64,000 nt of DNA from Phylloscopus collybita (Eukaryota; Chordata; Aves; Passeriformes; Phylloscopidae). Position 1 is the stretch's first letter; each line of letters opens with the position of its first letter. Shown one piece after another: positions 10,466-21,575 of the stretch. Position numbers and translations under genes: made by a program. The notes beneath the pieces were generated by a model. It worked only from the letters and a program-made list of their open reading frames with translations. It had not been told where the DNA came from and did no database searches. The stretch is taken from contig JAJNNQ010000142.1 of assembly GCA_027886175.1 (NCBI GenBank), positions 2,981,001 through 3,045,000 of the forward strand. Reading direction: 5' to 3'.

Positions 10466-11735
10466 AACTCTAAGCATCCATTACTGTTCGTGTGTTTTAG
10501 GCAGTCCTCTGGTATTGCATCGAGACCCCGTCACAGGCTGGACAACAGATCAGCTAAGATCCTGCTTTGATGTTTGGCTTTCTTTGTGGAACCAGACAAA
10601 GAGACAGCAGCCCGGTGACAGCAGGAATTTTCCAGAAGGAGAGCCGGACTTCCTTTAAACCCGACGTGGATTCTCGTCCCCAGATGTCACAGAGATAAGT
10701 GGAGGGCTACAACACAGAGGGGATGAAAGCAGGGTGCTGGGTCGGGATAACTCGGAGGGATTTTTGAGTCAGCTTTGGAGACAGGGATGTCCAAGATGTG
10801 ACCCCCTAGGCCCCATCTAAGGGAAGTCTCATTTTTGATCACAATGCTGAGGTGTGCAGGGCAGAGCAGTCCCGGTGCGTGTCTTGTCACTTGTCTGTCG
10901 TGCTTTCTGTGTCTTTTGGGCATCTCGTCTGTCACGGCTTTTGCCGTGGCCCTTCCGGGGGCCTCTCAGAAACCCTGGCGTCAGCCTTAGCATCTGCGCT
11001 CTCTGCGCTCCTCGGCCCGGCGCCTTTGATTTGGGAGCTGGGACAGGCATCGCCCCTCTCCTCAGGAGCATCCAGTCCGGTGTCGGTTCAGGTCTTGTTC
11101 TGAGCTGTGTCAACAGCTGTGCTCCGCAACGATCCATTCTGGCGGATGAGGACTTGTCAGAAGGCAAAGACAGGGAGGTGATTCTGACCGTAGCACTCTC
11201 GGGCATCCGTCTTTGCAGTCCTTGGAATAAGTCATCTTCTTCCTGCAGGGTTCTGCGAGCCTGGCCAGCTCGCCATCGGTCTTACCTCGGTCACCTCATT
11301 CCGAGTTCTCTGGGTTCTCAGGGCCATTCTTGTGGCTGAGAGTTTTCTGTCCCCATTGTGTTCCCTCGTTTGTGGTCTCCTGTGTCACGGGTGTGGGTGT
11401 GTATTTGGCCCGGAGCTGCTCTGCCTTGCTGCTTAGTCTGGGTGTAGGAGTAATAGGGCAAGTGCTGGGGGCTTGAAATTTGTAATGAGGGGTGGAGTTG
11501 GACTGTAGAGAATATGCCTAGATGGACACAAAATGTCTGGGGCTTTTAAGTTCTCCTGCAGCACTTTGACTTTTGTTGCTAACTTTCTTTCAGATGCAGA
11601 TGGATTAAGTCTGCGGCAGAGCGCCCCATGCCGGGTGAGGGGGCTTCCCCTGAGGAGGTGGGTCATTGTTTGTCTTTGCAGAGGAAGTGTAAACGGTGGC
11701 TCTGCTACAGCACTGTTCTTTGTCTTTATTTCTAG

Positions 11736-11916
11736 GAAGTGGAGCTGCGTATCTGCAGTAAAGGTCAGTGGAGGGAGGTGAGCAGAGATCGGTGGGCAGA
11801 AGCACTTGTCACTGCTCAGGTCTCGATTTCTGGTGCAGCTCCAAGCATCATCTGGGGCTTTTTTATTTTAGGTGTTCTGCTTGCCAGTTCTCCTGACCCG
11901 GGCTGCCAGAGGCCAG
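11736..11916 (+). other. Locus A unit 1: 42-nt and 45-nt exon modules
   Basis: Module 11736-11777 (TTTCTAG acceptor, GTGAGC donor) reads EVELRICSKGQWRE in phase 0. Module 11872-11916 follows a TTTTATTTTAG acceptor and reads VFCLPVLLTRAARGQ, but its donor is AT instead of GT (GCCAG|ATGGGT). The equivalent module in unit 3 and in locus B keeps GT. The next usable GT is five bases downstream and would shift the frame. Confidence 0.5.
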
Positions 11917-12144
11917 ATGGGTGCAAGCTTAAGGTACACTTGTGGCGTACTTCGGTCGGACCGGGGCGGTTGCCGTTTCATGACATCTCAGCATGCCTTT
12001 TTGCTTTGTTTCTTTGCAGTTGCTGCCGCTTCCCCAGGCGTGCCAAGGAATAGAGGTGAGCGGGTGAGTCGGCCTTTAGGTGTGGTGACTCCTAAGAGAG
12101 CGGTGTGCAGCAGCTTGCTAAGCGTGTACCTTTTTATTTTGCAG

Positions 12145-12399
12145 GTACCCTCCGAGCAGCCTCTGGAGTTGAATGAAGATTCGAGGCGAGCTGGGCCAAT
12201 GGTGTGGAGCAGCCGTGGGGATTGCTCTCCTGGAGGGCCATAGTCACATTTTTTGTTTTGTGTTCCTAGGTACAGGGAGGAGGTGCGGAGCCCAAATCCG
12301 GTTACGGCAGCACCGAGGCGGACGCGGAGGTGTCTCAACGTCCACGAGGCCGACGCGTTCATTTCCATTGAGGATGGATTTTGTCCGCTCGTCTTCTGA
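12145..12399 (+). other. Locus A unit 1: two-exon open frame to stop
   Basis: Exon 12145-12185 (41 nt, TTTTGCAG acceptor, GC donor GCGAGC) and an exon starting at 12270 (TTCCTAG acceptor) join into VPSEQPLELNEDS-R-YREEVRSPNP... ending at TGA 12397-12399, 56 codons. Units 2 and 3 keep the same frame. It is not compatible with the phase in which the 42-, 45- and 44-nt modules are open, since that phase reaches a TGA inside the 41-nt exon. So the coding interpretation is ambiguous. Confidence 0.4.
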
Positions 12400-13557
12400 A
12401 AGCTAAGTGTTGGGACAGCTGGTCGGGAGATGGGGAAAAACCTTTTCAGTCCCAGGAGGCAACTTAAAGTTATCTTAGAGGAGAGGGCCCTAGTGGGATG
12501 GAGCTCTCAGGGGTAAAGGGGGAGGGTTTCTCCTCAGCATCCCCACAGACTTGGCCGAGCAGGGCAGTTCTGACCCATCTCTGCATTTTAGCCAGCTTTG
12601 CATTGTCGGCCGTCTTCGAGAGCCCACAAGGTAAAGGGATGCAGTGGGAGATTGGTGGCCCCCCCTGGGATCCCTGTCCCAGGAGTATCCTGATAAAGAG
12701 CATCCCCGGTTGCAAGGCGTGGGGTTCGGCAGGGGGACTTGTCAGTGACACACAGAGGCTGAGGGAGGTCTTGAGAGGTAAAGGGCCCAGGGGTCAGAGA
12801 GCACACAGTGAAAGAGAGGGGTACAGGCTGGGATACAAGTTAGAGCACAGCTATAGCAGCCCACACACACAGCACCACACCCCTGTTTCCCTGAGAGCAG
12901 CAGCAGGCAGTAAGTCTAATGCAGGAGAATGCCAGAAGCCTTGAGAGGTGCAGGCAGTAACCCAAAGGCTAGGCTAGGCAGGAAGTGGTAGTGGGGAGCA
13001 GGGTCCGCAGGGTTGGGTCAAAAAGGGGGTTTCCCGCCCCACCCCTCCCTGGGATCACCTGTCTCTCCGCAGCCGGGGATTGCGTCCATCCCTCCTCGAG
13101 GCGGCGGTTGGTAAGGCTTCGTGCCTTGGCCACCGCAAAGAGTTCGGCTCTGTCAGCCTCTGCCCTGTCTCAGGGCCACACTTAGGGTAGGAGCCCTGAC
13201 TCAGGGCTACACTTAGTTAGGGTAGGAGCAACTGTGGAGATGGCGTCCCGCCTGCGGGACTTTGAGACCCTGTTGGATAAGGAGCATCCCCGGCTGCAAG
13301 GTGTAGGGTCCAGCAAGGGGGACTTGACAGTGACACACAGAGGCTGAGGGAGGGCTTGAGAGATGAAGGACTGAAGGGCCAGTGAGAGCATACAGTGAAA
13401 GGGAGGGGTACAGGCTGGGATATAAGTTAAGAGTACAGCTATAGCAGTCCTTACAGCAGTCATCACAACATCCCTGTTTCCCTGAGAGCAGTGGCAGGCA
13501 GTAACCCTGGGCTAGGGCTAGCCAGTAAGTGACAGTGGGGAGGCAGAATCCACCAGT

Positions 13558-13748
13558 TTGGGGTTCTCTGGGGATGTCCATCCTGGAACCCTTGTCCCAC
13601 TGCAACCGGGGATGCTCACGCCCCTGATAGAGGCCGTGGTGGGTGGGCTCAGTGCCAATAAGGCCATGGAGACGCTGGCTCTGCAAGTGTCAGCCTTGCA
13701 GCGCAGCCAAAGTGTGCTGCCCGAGCACCCGGGCATTCTTAAGAGATG
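13558..13748 (+). other. Locus A unit 2 start: open module ending LPEHPGILKR
   Basis: An open stretch reads ...LIEAVVGGLSANKAMETLAL, then QVSALQRSQSVLPEHPGILK, ending at a GTGAGT donor (13749). The matching segment before unit 3 (about 16805-16994) has one base less in the GAGGCC(G)TGGTGGG stretch, which breaks the frame. Locus B keeps only the end (GACCCGGGCATTCTTAAG, about 55636-55653) with the same donor. Conservation of donor and 3' end is better than that of the frame. Confidence 0.3.
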
Positions 13749-14981
13749 GTGAGTAGCAGAATTGCCATTTTTGGCTGATGTGCTGCTAAGATCACGCATT
13801 CACGTTTGGTTTTCTTTCTTGTAGCAGAATAAGAGACAACAATAAGAGCCCGGTGTCAGCAGGAATATCCCAGACAGCGAGCCGGCCTTCCTTTGTACCT
13901 GACATGGATTCTTATCCCCAGATGCCCCAGAGATAAGTGCAGGGCTACAGATCACAGAGGAGATCAAAAGCAGGGTGCCCGGTCGGGGGTCACCGGGAGG
14001 GATTTTTGAGTCAGCTTTGGAGACGGGGATGTCCAAGATGTGACCCCCTAGGCCCCATCTAAGGGAAGTCTCATTTTTGATCACAATGCTGAGGTGTGCA
14101 GGGCAGAGCAGTCCCGGTGCGTGTCTTGTCACTTGTCTGTCGTGCTTTCTGTGTCTTTTGGGCATCTCGTCTGTCACGGCTTTTGCCGTGGCCCTTCCGG
14201 GGGCCTCTCAGAAACCCTGGCGTCAGCCTTAGCATCTGCGCTCTCTGCGCTCCTCGGCCCGGCGCCTTTGATTCGGGAGCTGGGACAGGCATCGCCCCTC
14301 TCCTCAGGAGCATCCAGTCCGGTGTCGGTTCAGGTCTTGTTCTGAGCTGTGTCAACAGCTGTGCTCCGCAACGATCCATTCTGGCGGATGAGGACTTGTC
14401 AGAAGGCAAAGACAGGGAGGTGATTCTGACCGTAGCACTCTCGGGCATCCGTCTTTGCGGTCCTTGGAATAAGTCATCGTCTTCCTGCAGGGTTCTGCGA
14501 GCCTGGCCAGCTCGCCATCGGTCTTACCTCGGTCACCTCATTCCGAGTTCTCTGGGTCCTCAGGGCCATTCTTGTGGCCGGCCGAGAGTCTTCTGTCCCC
14601 GTTGTGTTCCCTCGTTTGTGGTCTCCTGTGTCACGGGTGTGGGTGTGTATTTGGCCCGGAGCTGCTCTGCCTTGCTGCTTAGTCTGGGTGTAGGAGTAAT
14701 AGGGCAAGTGCTGGGGGCTTGGAATTTGTAATGTGGGGTGGAGTTGGACTGTAGAGAATATGCCTATATTGACACAAGATGTCTGGAGCTTTTAAGTTAT
14801 CCTGCAGCACTTTGACTTTTGTTGCTAACTTTCTTTCAGATGCAGATGGATTAAGTCTGCGGCAGAGCGCCCCATGCCGGGTGAGGGGGCTTCCCCTGAG
14901 GAGGTGGGTCACTGTTTGTCTTTGCAGAGGAAGTGTAAATGGTGGCTCTGCTACAGCACTGTTCTTTGTCTTTATTTCTAG

Positions 14982-15162
14982 GAAGTGGAGCTGCGTATCT
15001 GCAGTAAAGGTCAGTGGAGGGAGGTGAGCAGAGATCGGTGGGCAGAAGCACTTGTCACTGCTCAGGTCTCGATTTCTGGTGCAGCTCCAAGCATCATCTG
15101 GGGCTTTTTTATTTTAGGTGTTCTGCTTGCCAGTTCTCCTGACCCGGGCTGCCAGAGGCCAG
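14982..15162 (+). other. Locus A unit 2: 42-nt and 45-nt exon modules
   Basis: Modules 14982-15023 and 15118-15162 are identical in layout to unit 1, with the same AT-for-GT donor change after the 45-nt module. The 44-nt module follows at 15266-15309 (TTTGCAG acceptor, GTGAGT donor; VLPLPQACQGIEAS). Confidence 0.5.
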
Positions 15163-15390
15163 ATGGGTGCAAGCTTAAGGTACACTTGTGGCGTACTTCA
15201 GTCGGACCGGGGCGGTTGCCGTTTCACGACATCTCAGCATGCCTTTTTGCTTTGTTTCTTTGCAGGTGCTGCCGCTGCCCCAGGCGTGCCAAGGAATAGA
15301 GGCGAGCGGGTGAGTCGGCCTTTAGGTGGGGTGACTCCTAAGAGAGCGGTGTGCAGCAGCTTGCTAAGCGTGTACCTTTTCATTTTGCAG

Positions 15391-15645
15391 GTACCCTCCG
15401 AGCAGCCTCTGGAGTCGAATGAAGATTCGAGGCAAGCTGGGCCAGTGGTGCCGAGGAGCCCTGGGGATTGTTCTTCTGGAGGGCAATAGTCACATTTTTG
15501 GTTTTATGATCCTAGGTACTCTGAGGAGGTGCGGAGCCCAAATCCGGTTACGGCAGCACCGAGGCGGACGCGGAGGTGTCTCGACGTCCACGGGGCTGAC
15601 GCGTTCGTTTCCATCGAGGACGGATTTTGTCCGCTCGTCTTCTGA
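15391..15645 (+). other. Locus A unit 2: two-exon open frame to stop
   Basis: Exon 15391-15431 (GC donor GCAAGC) joins the exon from 15516 to give the same 56-codon frame as unit 1, ending in DGFCPLVF and TGA 15643-15645. Differences from unit 1 are few and do not interrupt the frame. Confidence 0.4.
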
Positions 15646-18209
15646 AAGCTAAGTGTTGGGACAGCTGGTCGGGAGATTGGGGAAAAACCTTTTCAGTCCC
15701 AGGAGGCAACTTAAAGTTATCTTAGGGGAGTGGGCCCTAGTGGGATGGAGCCCTCAGGGGTAAAGGGGGAGGGTTTCCCCTCAGCATCTCCACACACTTG
15801 GCCGGGCAGGGCAGTTCTGACCCATCTCTGCGTTTTAGCCAGCTTTGCGTTGTCGGCCGTCTTCGAGAGCCCACAAGGTAAAGGGATGCAGTGGGAGATT
15901 GGTGGCCCCCCCTGGGATCCCTGTCCCAGGAGTATCCTGATAAAGAGCATCCCCGGTTGCAAGGCGTGGGGTTCGGCAGGGGGACTTGACAGTGACACAC
16001 AGAGGCTGAGGGAGGGCTTGAGAGGTAAAGGGCTCAAGGGTCAGAGAGCACACAGTGAAAGAGAGGGGTACAGGCTGGGATACAAGTTAGAGCACAGCTA
16101 TAGCAGCCCACACACACAGCACAACACCCCTGTTTCCCTGAGAGCAGCAGCAGGCAGTAAGTCTAAGGCAGGAGAATGCCAGAAGCCTTGAGAGGTGCAG
16201 GCAGTAACCCAAAGGCTAGGCTAGGCAGGAAGTGGTAGTGGGGAGCAGGGTCCGCAGGGTTGGGTCAAAAAGGGGGTTTCCCGCCCCACCCCTCCCTGGG
16301 ATCACCTGTCTCTCCGCAGCCGGGGATTGCGTCCATCCCTCCTCGAGGCGGCGGTTGGTAAGGCTTCGTGCCTTGGCCACCGCAAAGAGTTCGGCTCTGT
16401 CAGCCTCTGCCCTGTCTCAGGGCCACACTTAGGGTAGGAGCCCTGACTCAGGGCTACACTTAGGTAGGGTAGGAGCAACTGTGGAGATGGCGTCCCGCTT
16501 GCGGGACATTGAGACCCTGTTGGATAAGGAGCATCCCCGGCTGCAAGGTGTAGGGTCCAGCAAGGGGGACTTGACAGTGACACACAGAGGCTGAGGGAGG
16601 GCTTGAGAGGTGAAGGACTGAAGGGCCAGAGAGAGCACACAGTGAAAGGGAGGGGTACAGGCTGGGATATAAGTTAAGAGTACAGCTATAGCAGTCCTTA
16701 CAGCAGTCATCACAACACCTCTGTTTCCCTGAGCGCAGTGGCAGGCAGTAACCCTGGGCTAGGGCTAGCCAGTAAGTGACAGTGGGGAGGCAGAATCTAC
16801 AGGTTTGCGCTTCTCTGGGGATGTCCATCCTGGAACCCTTGTCCCACTGCAACCGGGGATGCTCAGGCCCCTGATAGAGGCCTGGTGGGTGGGCTCAGTG
16901 CCAATAAGGCCATGGAGACTCTGGCTCTGCAAGTGTCAGCCTTGCAGCGCAGCCAAAGTGTGCTGCCCGAGCACCCGGGCATTCTTAAGAGATGGTGAGT
17001 AGCAGAATTGCCATTTTTGGCTGATGTGCTGCTAAGATTCACGCTTTTTTGGTCTTCTTTCTTGTAGCAGAATAAGAGACAACAATAAGAGCCCGGTGAC
17101 AGCAGGAATTTTCCAGACAATGAGCCGGCCTTCCTTTGTACCTGACATGGATTCTCGTCCCCAGATGTCCCAGAGATAAGTGGAGGGCTACAGATCACAG
17201 AGATCAAAAGCAGGGTGCCGGGTCGGGGGTCACCGGGAGGGATTTTTGAGTCAGCTTAGGAGACAGGGATGTCCAAGATGTGACCCCTTGGGCCCCATCA
17301 AAGGGAAGTCTCAGTTTTTATCACAATGCTGAGGTGTGCAGGGCAGAGCAGTCCCGGTGTGTGTTGTGTCACTTGTCTGTGGTGCCTTCTGTGTCATCTG
17401 GGCATCTCGTCTTTCACGGCTTTTGCCGTGGCCCTTCCGGGGGCCTCTCGGAAACCCTGGCGTCAGCCTTAGCATCTGCGCTCTCTGCGCTCCTCGGCCC
17501 GGCACCTTGGACTCGGGAGCTGGGACAGGCATCGCCCCTCTCCTCAGGAGCATCCAGTCCGGTGTCGGTTCAGGTCTTGTTCTGAGCTGTGTCGACAGCT
17601 GTGCTCCGCAACGATCCATTCTGGCGGATTAGGACTTGTCAGAAGGCAAAGACAGGGAGGTGATTCTGACCGTAGCACTCTCGGGCATCCGTCTTTGCGC
17701 TCCTTGGAATGAGTCATCCCGCTGGCATCTTCTTCCTGCAGGGTTCTGCGAGCCTGGCCAGCTCGCCATCGGTCTTACCTCGGTCACCTCATTCTGAGTT
17801 CTCTGGGTCCTCAAGGCCATTCTTGTGGCCGAGTGTTTTTTGTCCCCGTTGTGTTCCCTCGTTTGTGGTCTCCTGTGTCACGGGTGTGGGTGTGTATTTG
17901 GCCCGGAGCTGCTCTGCCTTGCTGCTTAGTCTGGGTGAAGGAGTAATAGGGCAAGTGCTTGGGGCTTGAAATTTGTAATGTGGGGTGGAGTTGGACTGTA
18001 GAGAATATGCCTAGATGGACACAAGAGGTCTGGAGCTTTTAAGTTCTCCTGCAGCACGTTGACTTTTGTTGCTAACTTTCTTTCAGATGAAGATGCGCCC
18101 CATGTAGGGTGAGAGGGCTTCCCCTGAAGAGGTGGGTCACTGTTTGCCTCTGCAGAGTAAGTGTAAACGGTGGCTCTGTTATAGCACTGTTCTTTGTCTT
18201 TATTTCTAG

Positions 18210-18384
18210 GAAGTGGAGCTGCGTATCTGCAGTAAAGGTCAGTGGAGGGAGGTGAGCAGAGATTGGAGGGCAGAAGCACTTGTCACTGCTCAGGTTTCTG
18301 GTGCAGCTCCAAGCATCATCTGGGGCTTTTTTATTTTAGGTGTTCTGCTTGCCAGTTCTCCTGACCCGGGCTGCCAGAGGCCAG
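18210..18384 (+). other. Locus A unit 3: 42-nt and 45-nt modules with intact donors
   Basis: Modules 18210-18251 and 18340-18384 have the same peptides as units 1 and 2, but here the 45-nt donor is GCCAG|GTGGGT, the presumed ancestral state. The 44-nt module follows at 18487-18530. Read in one phase these continue into the 41-nt exon and stop after GYPPSSLWS. Confidence 0.5.
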
Positions 18385-18611
18385 GTGGGTGCAAGCTTAA
18401 GGTACACTTGTGGCGTACTTCGGTCGGACCGGGGCGGTTGCCGTTTCACGACATCTCAGCATGCCTTTTGCTTTGTTTCTTTGCAGGTGCTGCCGCTGCC
18501 CCAGGCGTGCCAAGGAATAGAGGCGAGCGGGTGAGTCGGCCTTTAGGTGGGGTGACTCCTAAGCGAGCGGTGTGCAGCAGCTTGCTAAGCGTGTACCTTT
18601 TCATTTTGCAG

Positions 18612-18884
18612 GTACCCTCCGAGCAGCCTCTGGAGTTGAATGAAGATTCGAGGCGAGCTGGGCCAGTGGTGCGGAGGAGCCCTGGGGATTGCTCTTCTGG
18701 AGGGCAATAGTCACATTTTTGGTTTTGTGATCCTAGGTACCGTGAGGAGGTGCGGAGCCCAGATCCAGTTACGGCAGCACCGAGGCGGACGTGGAGGTCT
18801 CTCGACGTCCATGGGGCCGACGCGTTCATTTCCATGGAGCTGGCCTTCCTTTGCACCCGACGTGGATTCTCATCCCAGAGATAA
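18612..18884 (+). other. Locus A unit 3: fused open frame created by deletion
   Basis: Exon 18612-18652 (GC donor) joins an exon from 18737 that starts YREEVRSPDPVTAAPRRTWR. After ISM it crosses the deletion junction near 18835 into sequence that in the long units belongs to the next repeat (GAGCTGGCCTTCCTTTG...), and stays open to TAA 18882-18884. The junction therefore made a chimeric C-terminus without breaking the frame. Confidence 0.4.
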
Positions 18885-19990
18885 GTGAAGGGCTACCTAT
18901 CACAGAGGAGATCAAAAGCAGTGTGCCGGGTCGGGGGTCACCGGGAGGGATTTTGAAGTCAGCTTTGGAGACAGGGATGTCCAAGATGTGACCCCTTGGG
19001 CCCCATCTAAGGGAAGTCTCAGTTTTGATCACAATGCTGAGGTGTGCAGGGCAGAGCAGTCCTGGTGTGTGTTGTGTCACTTGTCTGTTGTGCCTTCTGT
19101 GTCTTCTGGGCATCTCGTCTTTCACGGCTTTTGCCGTGGCCCTTCCAGGGGCCTCTCGGAAACCCTGGCGTCAGTCTTAGCATCCGCGATCTCTGCGCTC
19201 CTCGGCCCGGCGCCTTTGACTCGGGAGCTGGGACAGGCATCGCCCCTCTCCTCAGGAGCATCCAGTCCGGTATCGGTTCAGGTCTTGTTCTGAGCTGTGT
19301 CGACAGCTGTGATCCGCAACAATCCATTCTGGCGGATTAGGACTTGTCAGAAGGCAAAGACAGGGAGGTGATTCTGACCGTAGCACTCTCGGGCATCCGT
19401 CTTTGCGCTCCTTGGAATAAGTCATCCCGCTGGCATCTTCTTCCTGCAGGGTTCTGCGAGCCTGGCCAGCTCGCCATCGGTCTTACCTCGGTCACCTCAT
19501 TCTGAGTTCTCTGGGTCCTCAAGGCCATTCTTGTGGCCGAGAGTTTTCTGTCCCCGTTGTGTTCCCTCGTTTGTGGTCTCCTGTGTCACGGGTGTTGGTG
19601 TGTATATTTCCTGGAGCTGCTCTGCCTTGCTGCTTAGTCTGGGTTTAGAAGTAATAGGGCAAGTGCTGGGGGCTTGGAATTTGTAATGTGGGGTGGAGTT
19701 GGACTGTAGGGAATATGCCTAGATTGACACAAGAGGTCTGGAGCTTTTAAGTGATCCTGCAGCACTTTGACTTTTGTTCCTGGCTTTCTTTCAGATGCAG
19801 ATGGATAGAATGTGCGGCAGAACGCCCCATGCCGGGTGAGAGGGCTTCCCCTGAGGAGGTGGGTCACTGTTTGTCTTTGCAGGGCAAGTGTAAATGGTGG
19901 CTTTGTTACAGCACTGTTATTTGTTCCTATTTCTCGGAAGTAAAGCTGGATATCAGCAGTCAAGGTGAAGAAGGCAAGGAGAGCAGTGAC

Positions 19991-20481
19991 TGGTGCTGGG
20001 ACAGTGCCCAGCCTGGATAATTGGGTGCAATAAAGAGGCTCACACAAGTTCTTTTGCGGGAACAGCTGGCTTCAGCCTCCTCCTGGATTGCACCCAAAGA
20101 GTGGCCAAGGCTTAAGGGGCAATCCAGGGGCTGCCTTTGCCCCTGCACCTCCCAGCAAGGCCACAGGACTCATTTCCGGGCCCTCTCTGGCCTCTAAATG
20201 TAGTCACTGCTTGTCATGTTCAGGTTCTCTGAAGTTCTTTCCCAGGGACCAAAACTGTTAAACAAGGTCATACTTTTTATACTATCTTATTTTTCACATT
20301 TCTCTCCGAAGGAGGGACTTTGCTTGTTGACCCTTGGTGTGACCAATGGTTCAAAGGATCCCACCTCTTAGGTGGGCACATTGTAAAAGGGTATAAAAAT
20401 AGGTTCTGAGAATAAACCAGCCCCTTTTTAGAGCATCAGCCTTCTGATTCACGAGTCCGTGTCTTTCTTTCGTGTCCAACA
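19991..20481 (+). mobile_element. LTR-like element, + orientation
   Basis: A 491-bp TG...CA segment with TATAAAAA at 20392, AATAAA at 20411 and flanking GTGAC (19986-19990 and 20482-20486) looks like a solo LTR. Its right two thirds and right flank recur at 30936-31290. The sequence beyond the right GTGAC does not continue the array unit, so the target-duplication reading is not secure. Confidence 0.45.
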
Positions 20482-21575
20482 GTGACATCTAAACATGGAA
20501 AGGTCAAGCCCTGTTTCACTAATGAGCAGCGACCTAGTGCAGAACACTCATGAACCTGGTTCTTTCACTACTGAGGGGATACAAACACAACATCTGGTTT
20601 AAACTTTCATCTCAAAGTCAACTGGAGCTCAGGGCCTGTTGTTCAGGTCTTGGGACTTCACCGGTTCCAGCAAACTCACAGATGCCCAAGCATTTACACC
20701 TCTGATGCTGAAGTTCATGCACCCATTCTGGCTGAACTGTACAGTTGAACTGCAGTCATTCTGCTCTGCATCACATTCTGAAATGGACTGGAATGAACTG
20801 GGTGAAAGAGCCTGGAAAACATGAAAAACGACTGCGACTGCCATTCCAACACCTCTCCCAGACATCCAGCTCAAGGAAGTATTCTGACAGAAGCACATCC
20901 TGAAGGAGCCCCAACCCTGAGAATGCCACAGGCAAAAGCAGCAAACAGTGGACACAGTACACACAGTTTTGGGTGCAAAACTGTCACACCTCATGACAAA
21001 GGCAAGACAAGGAAAACAGCTCCTCCAGGCAAGGATAGTTAAATATTCTTTGCCCCAGTGATAAAAGCCCCAAAACAGATCACAAACCCAAAAGCAACTG
21101 AACCCCAGCTGTCCTGAGTTTCATTTGATGTTCAGTACCTTCCCAGACTGGGGATATGTAAGGCAAGTCTCACATGCCTTTTTCAACCCCTCTGTCTCTG
21201 CTTCCTTTTCCCTAAAGCACCATTGTTCACTGCCGGGGCTGAGGCTACCTAAATGCCTTGAAAAGGAAAGCTTAAGCTAGCAGAAGTAATTCACATCACT
21301 CAAAAGCTGAATCCACTTCAAAGAAATAGTTCTTAAAAACTTGTTGGGTCTGCCACAGACATTTTATTATTGAAGGTACTTCCTAAATCAGCCAAGAACA
21401 CAAATTTTAATAAGCTGTTTCTTCATTCCATGTTCTTTCCAAGTTAAAGGCTAATTAAAATCTTCAGTCTCAGCCCCCAGCCATCCACCAGAAAAGATTC
21501 AAGGGGGAGAAACAAAGGCAGGAATGTCTCTGTGCTTTCCCAAACATGTTACATGTTCTCCTCTCACTTGTAAAA
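20127..21575. repeat. Duplicated segment, copy 1 (pairs with 30936-32396)
   Basis: The two copies are collinear for about 1.45 kb, about 10.8 kb apart. Shared landmarks are CTCAGGGCCTGTTGTTCAGG, TCACCGGTTCCAGCAAACTC and GAAAGCTTAAGCTAGCAGAA. Small indels separate them. The copy ends where the satellite begins (CTCTCACTTGTAAAAACACAG), whereas copy 2 continues without satellite. No conserved open frame was found. Confidence 0.85.

Larger units (their letters stand above)
10466..19989 (+). repeat. Tandem array of gene-like units (locus A)
   Basis: The landmark ACAATGCTGAGGTGTGCAGG occurs at 10841, 14083, 17323 and 19031, giving periods of 3242, 3240 and 1708 bp. Units 1 and 2 are full length. 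Unit 3 lacks about 1.5 kb, deleted between the exon near 18835 and the exon copied at about 17130. Unit 4 is short and ends at an LTR-like element at 19991. Each unit carries short exon-like modules bordered by pyrimidine-tract AG acceptors and GT or GC donors, in constant order: a 42-nt module, a 45-nt module, a 44-nt module, a 41-nt module and an exon with a stop. Diverged copies of the same modules are at 53.7-58.5 kb. Long units also contain an internal duplication (about 12690-12860 and 13275-13450). I do not recognise the family. Confidence 0.85.
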
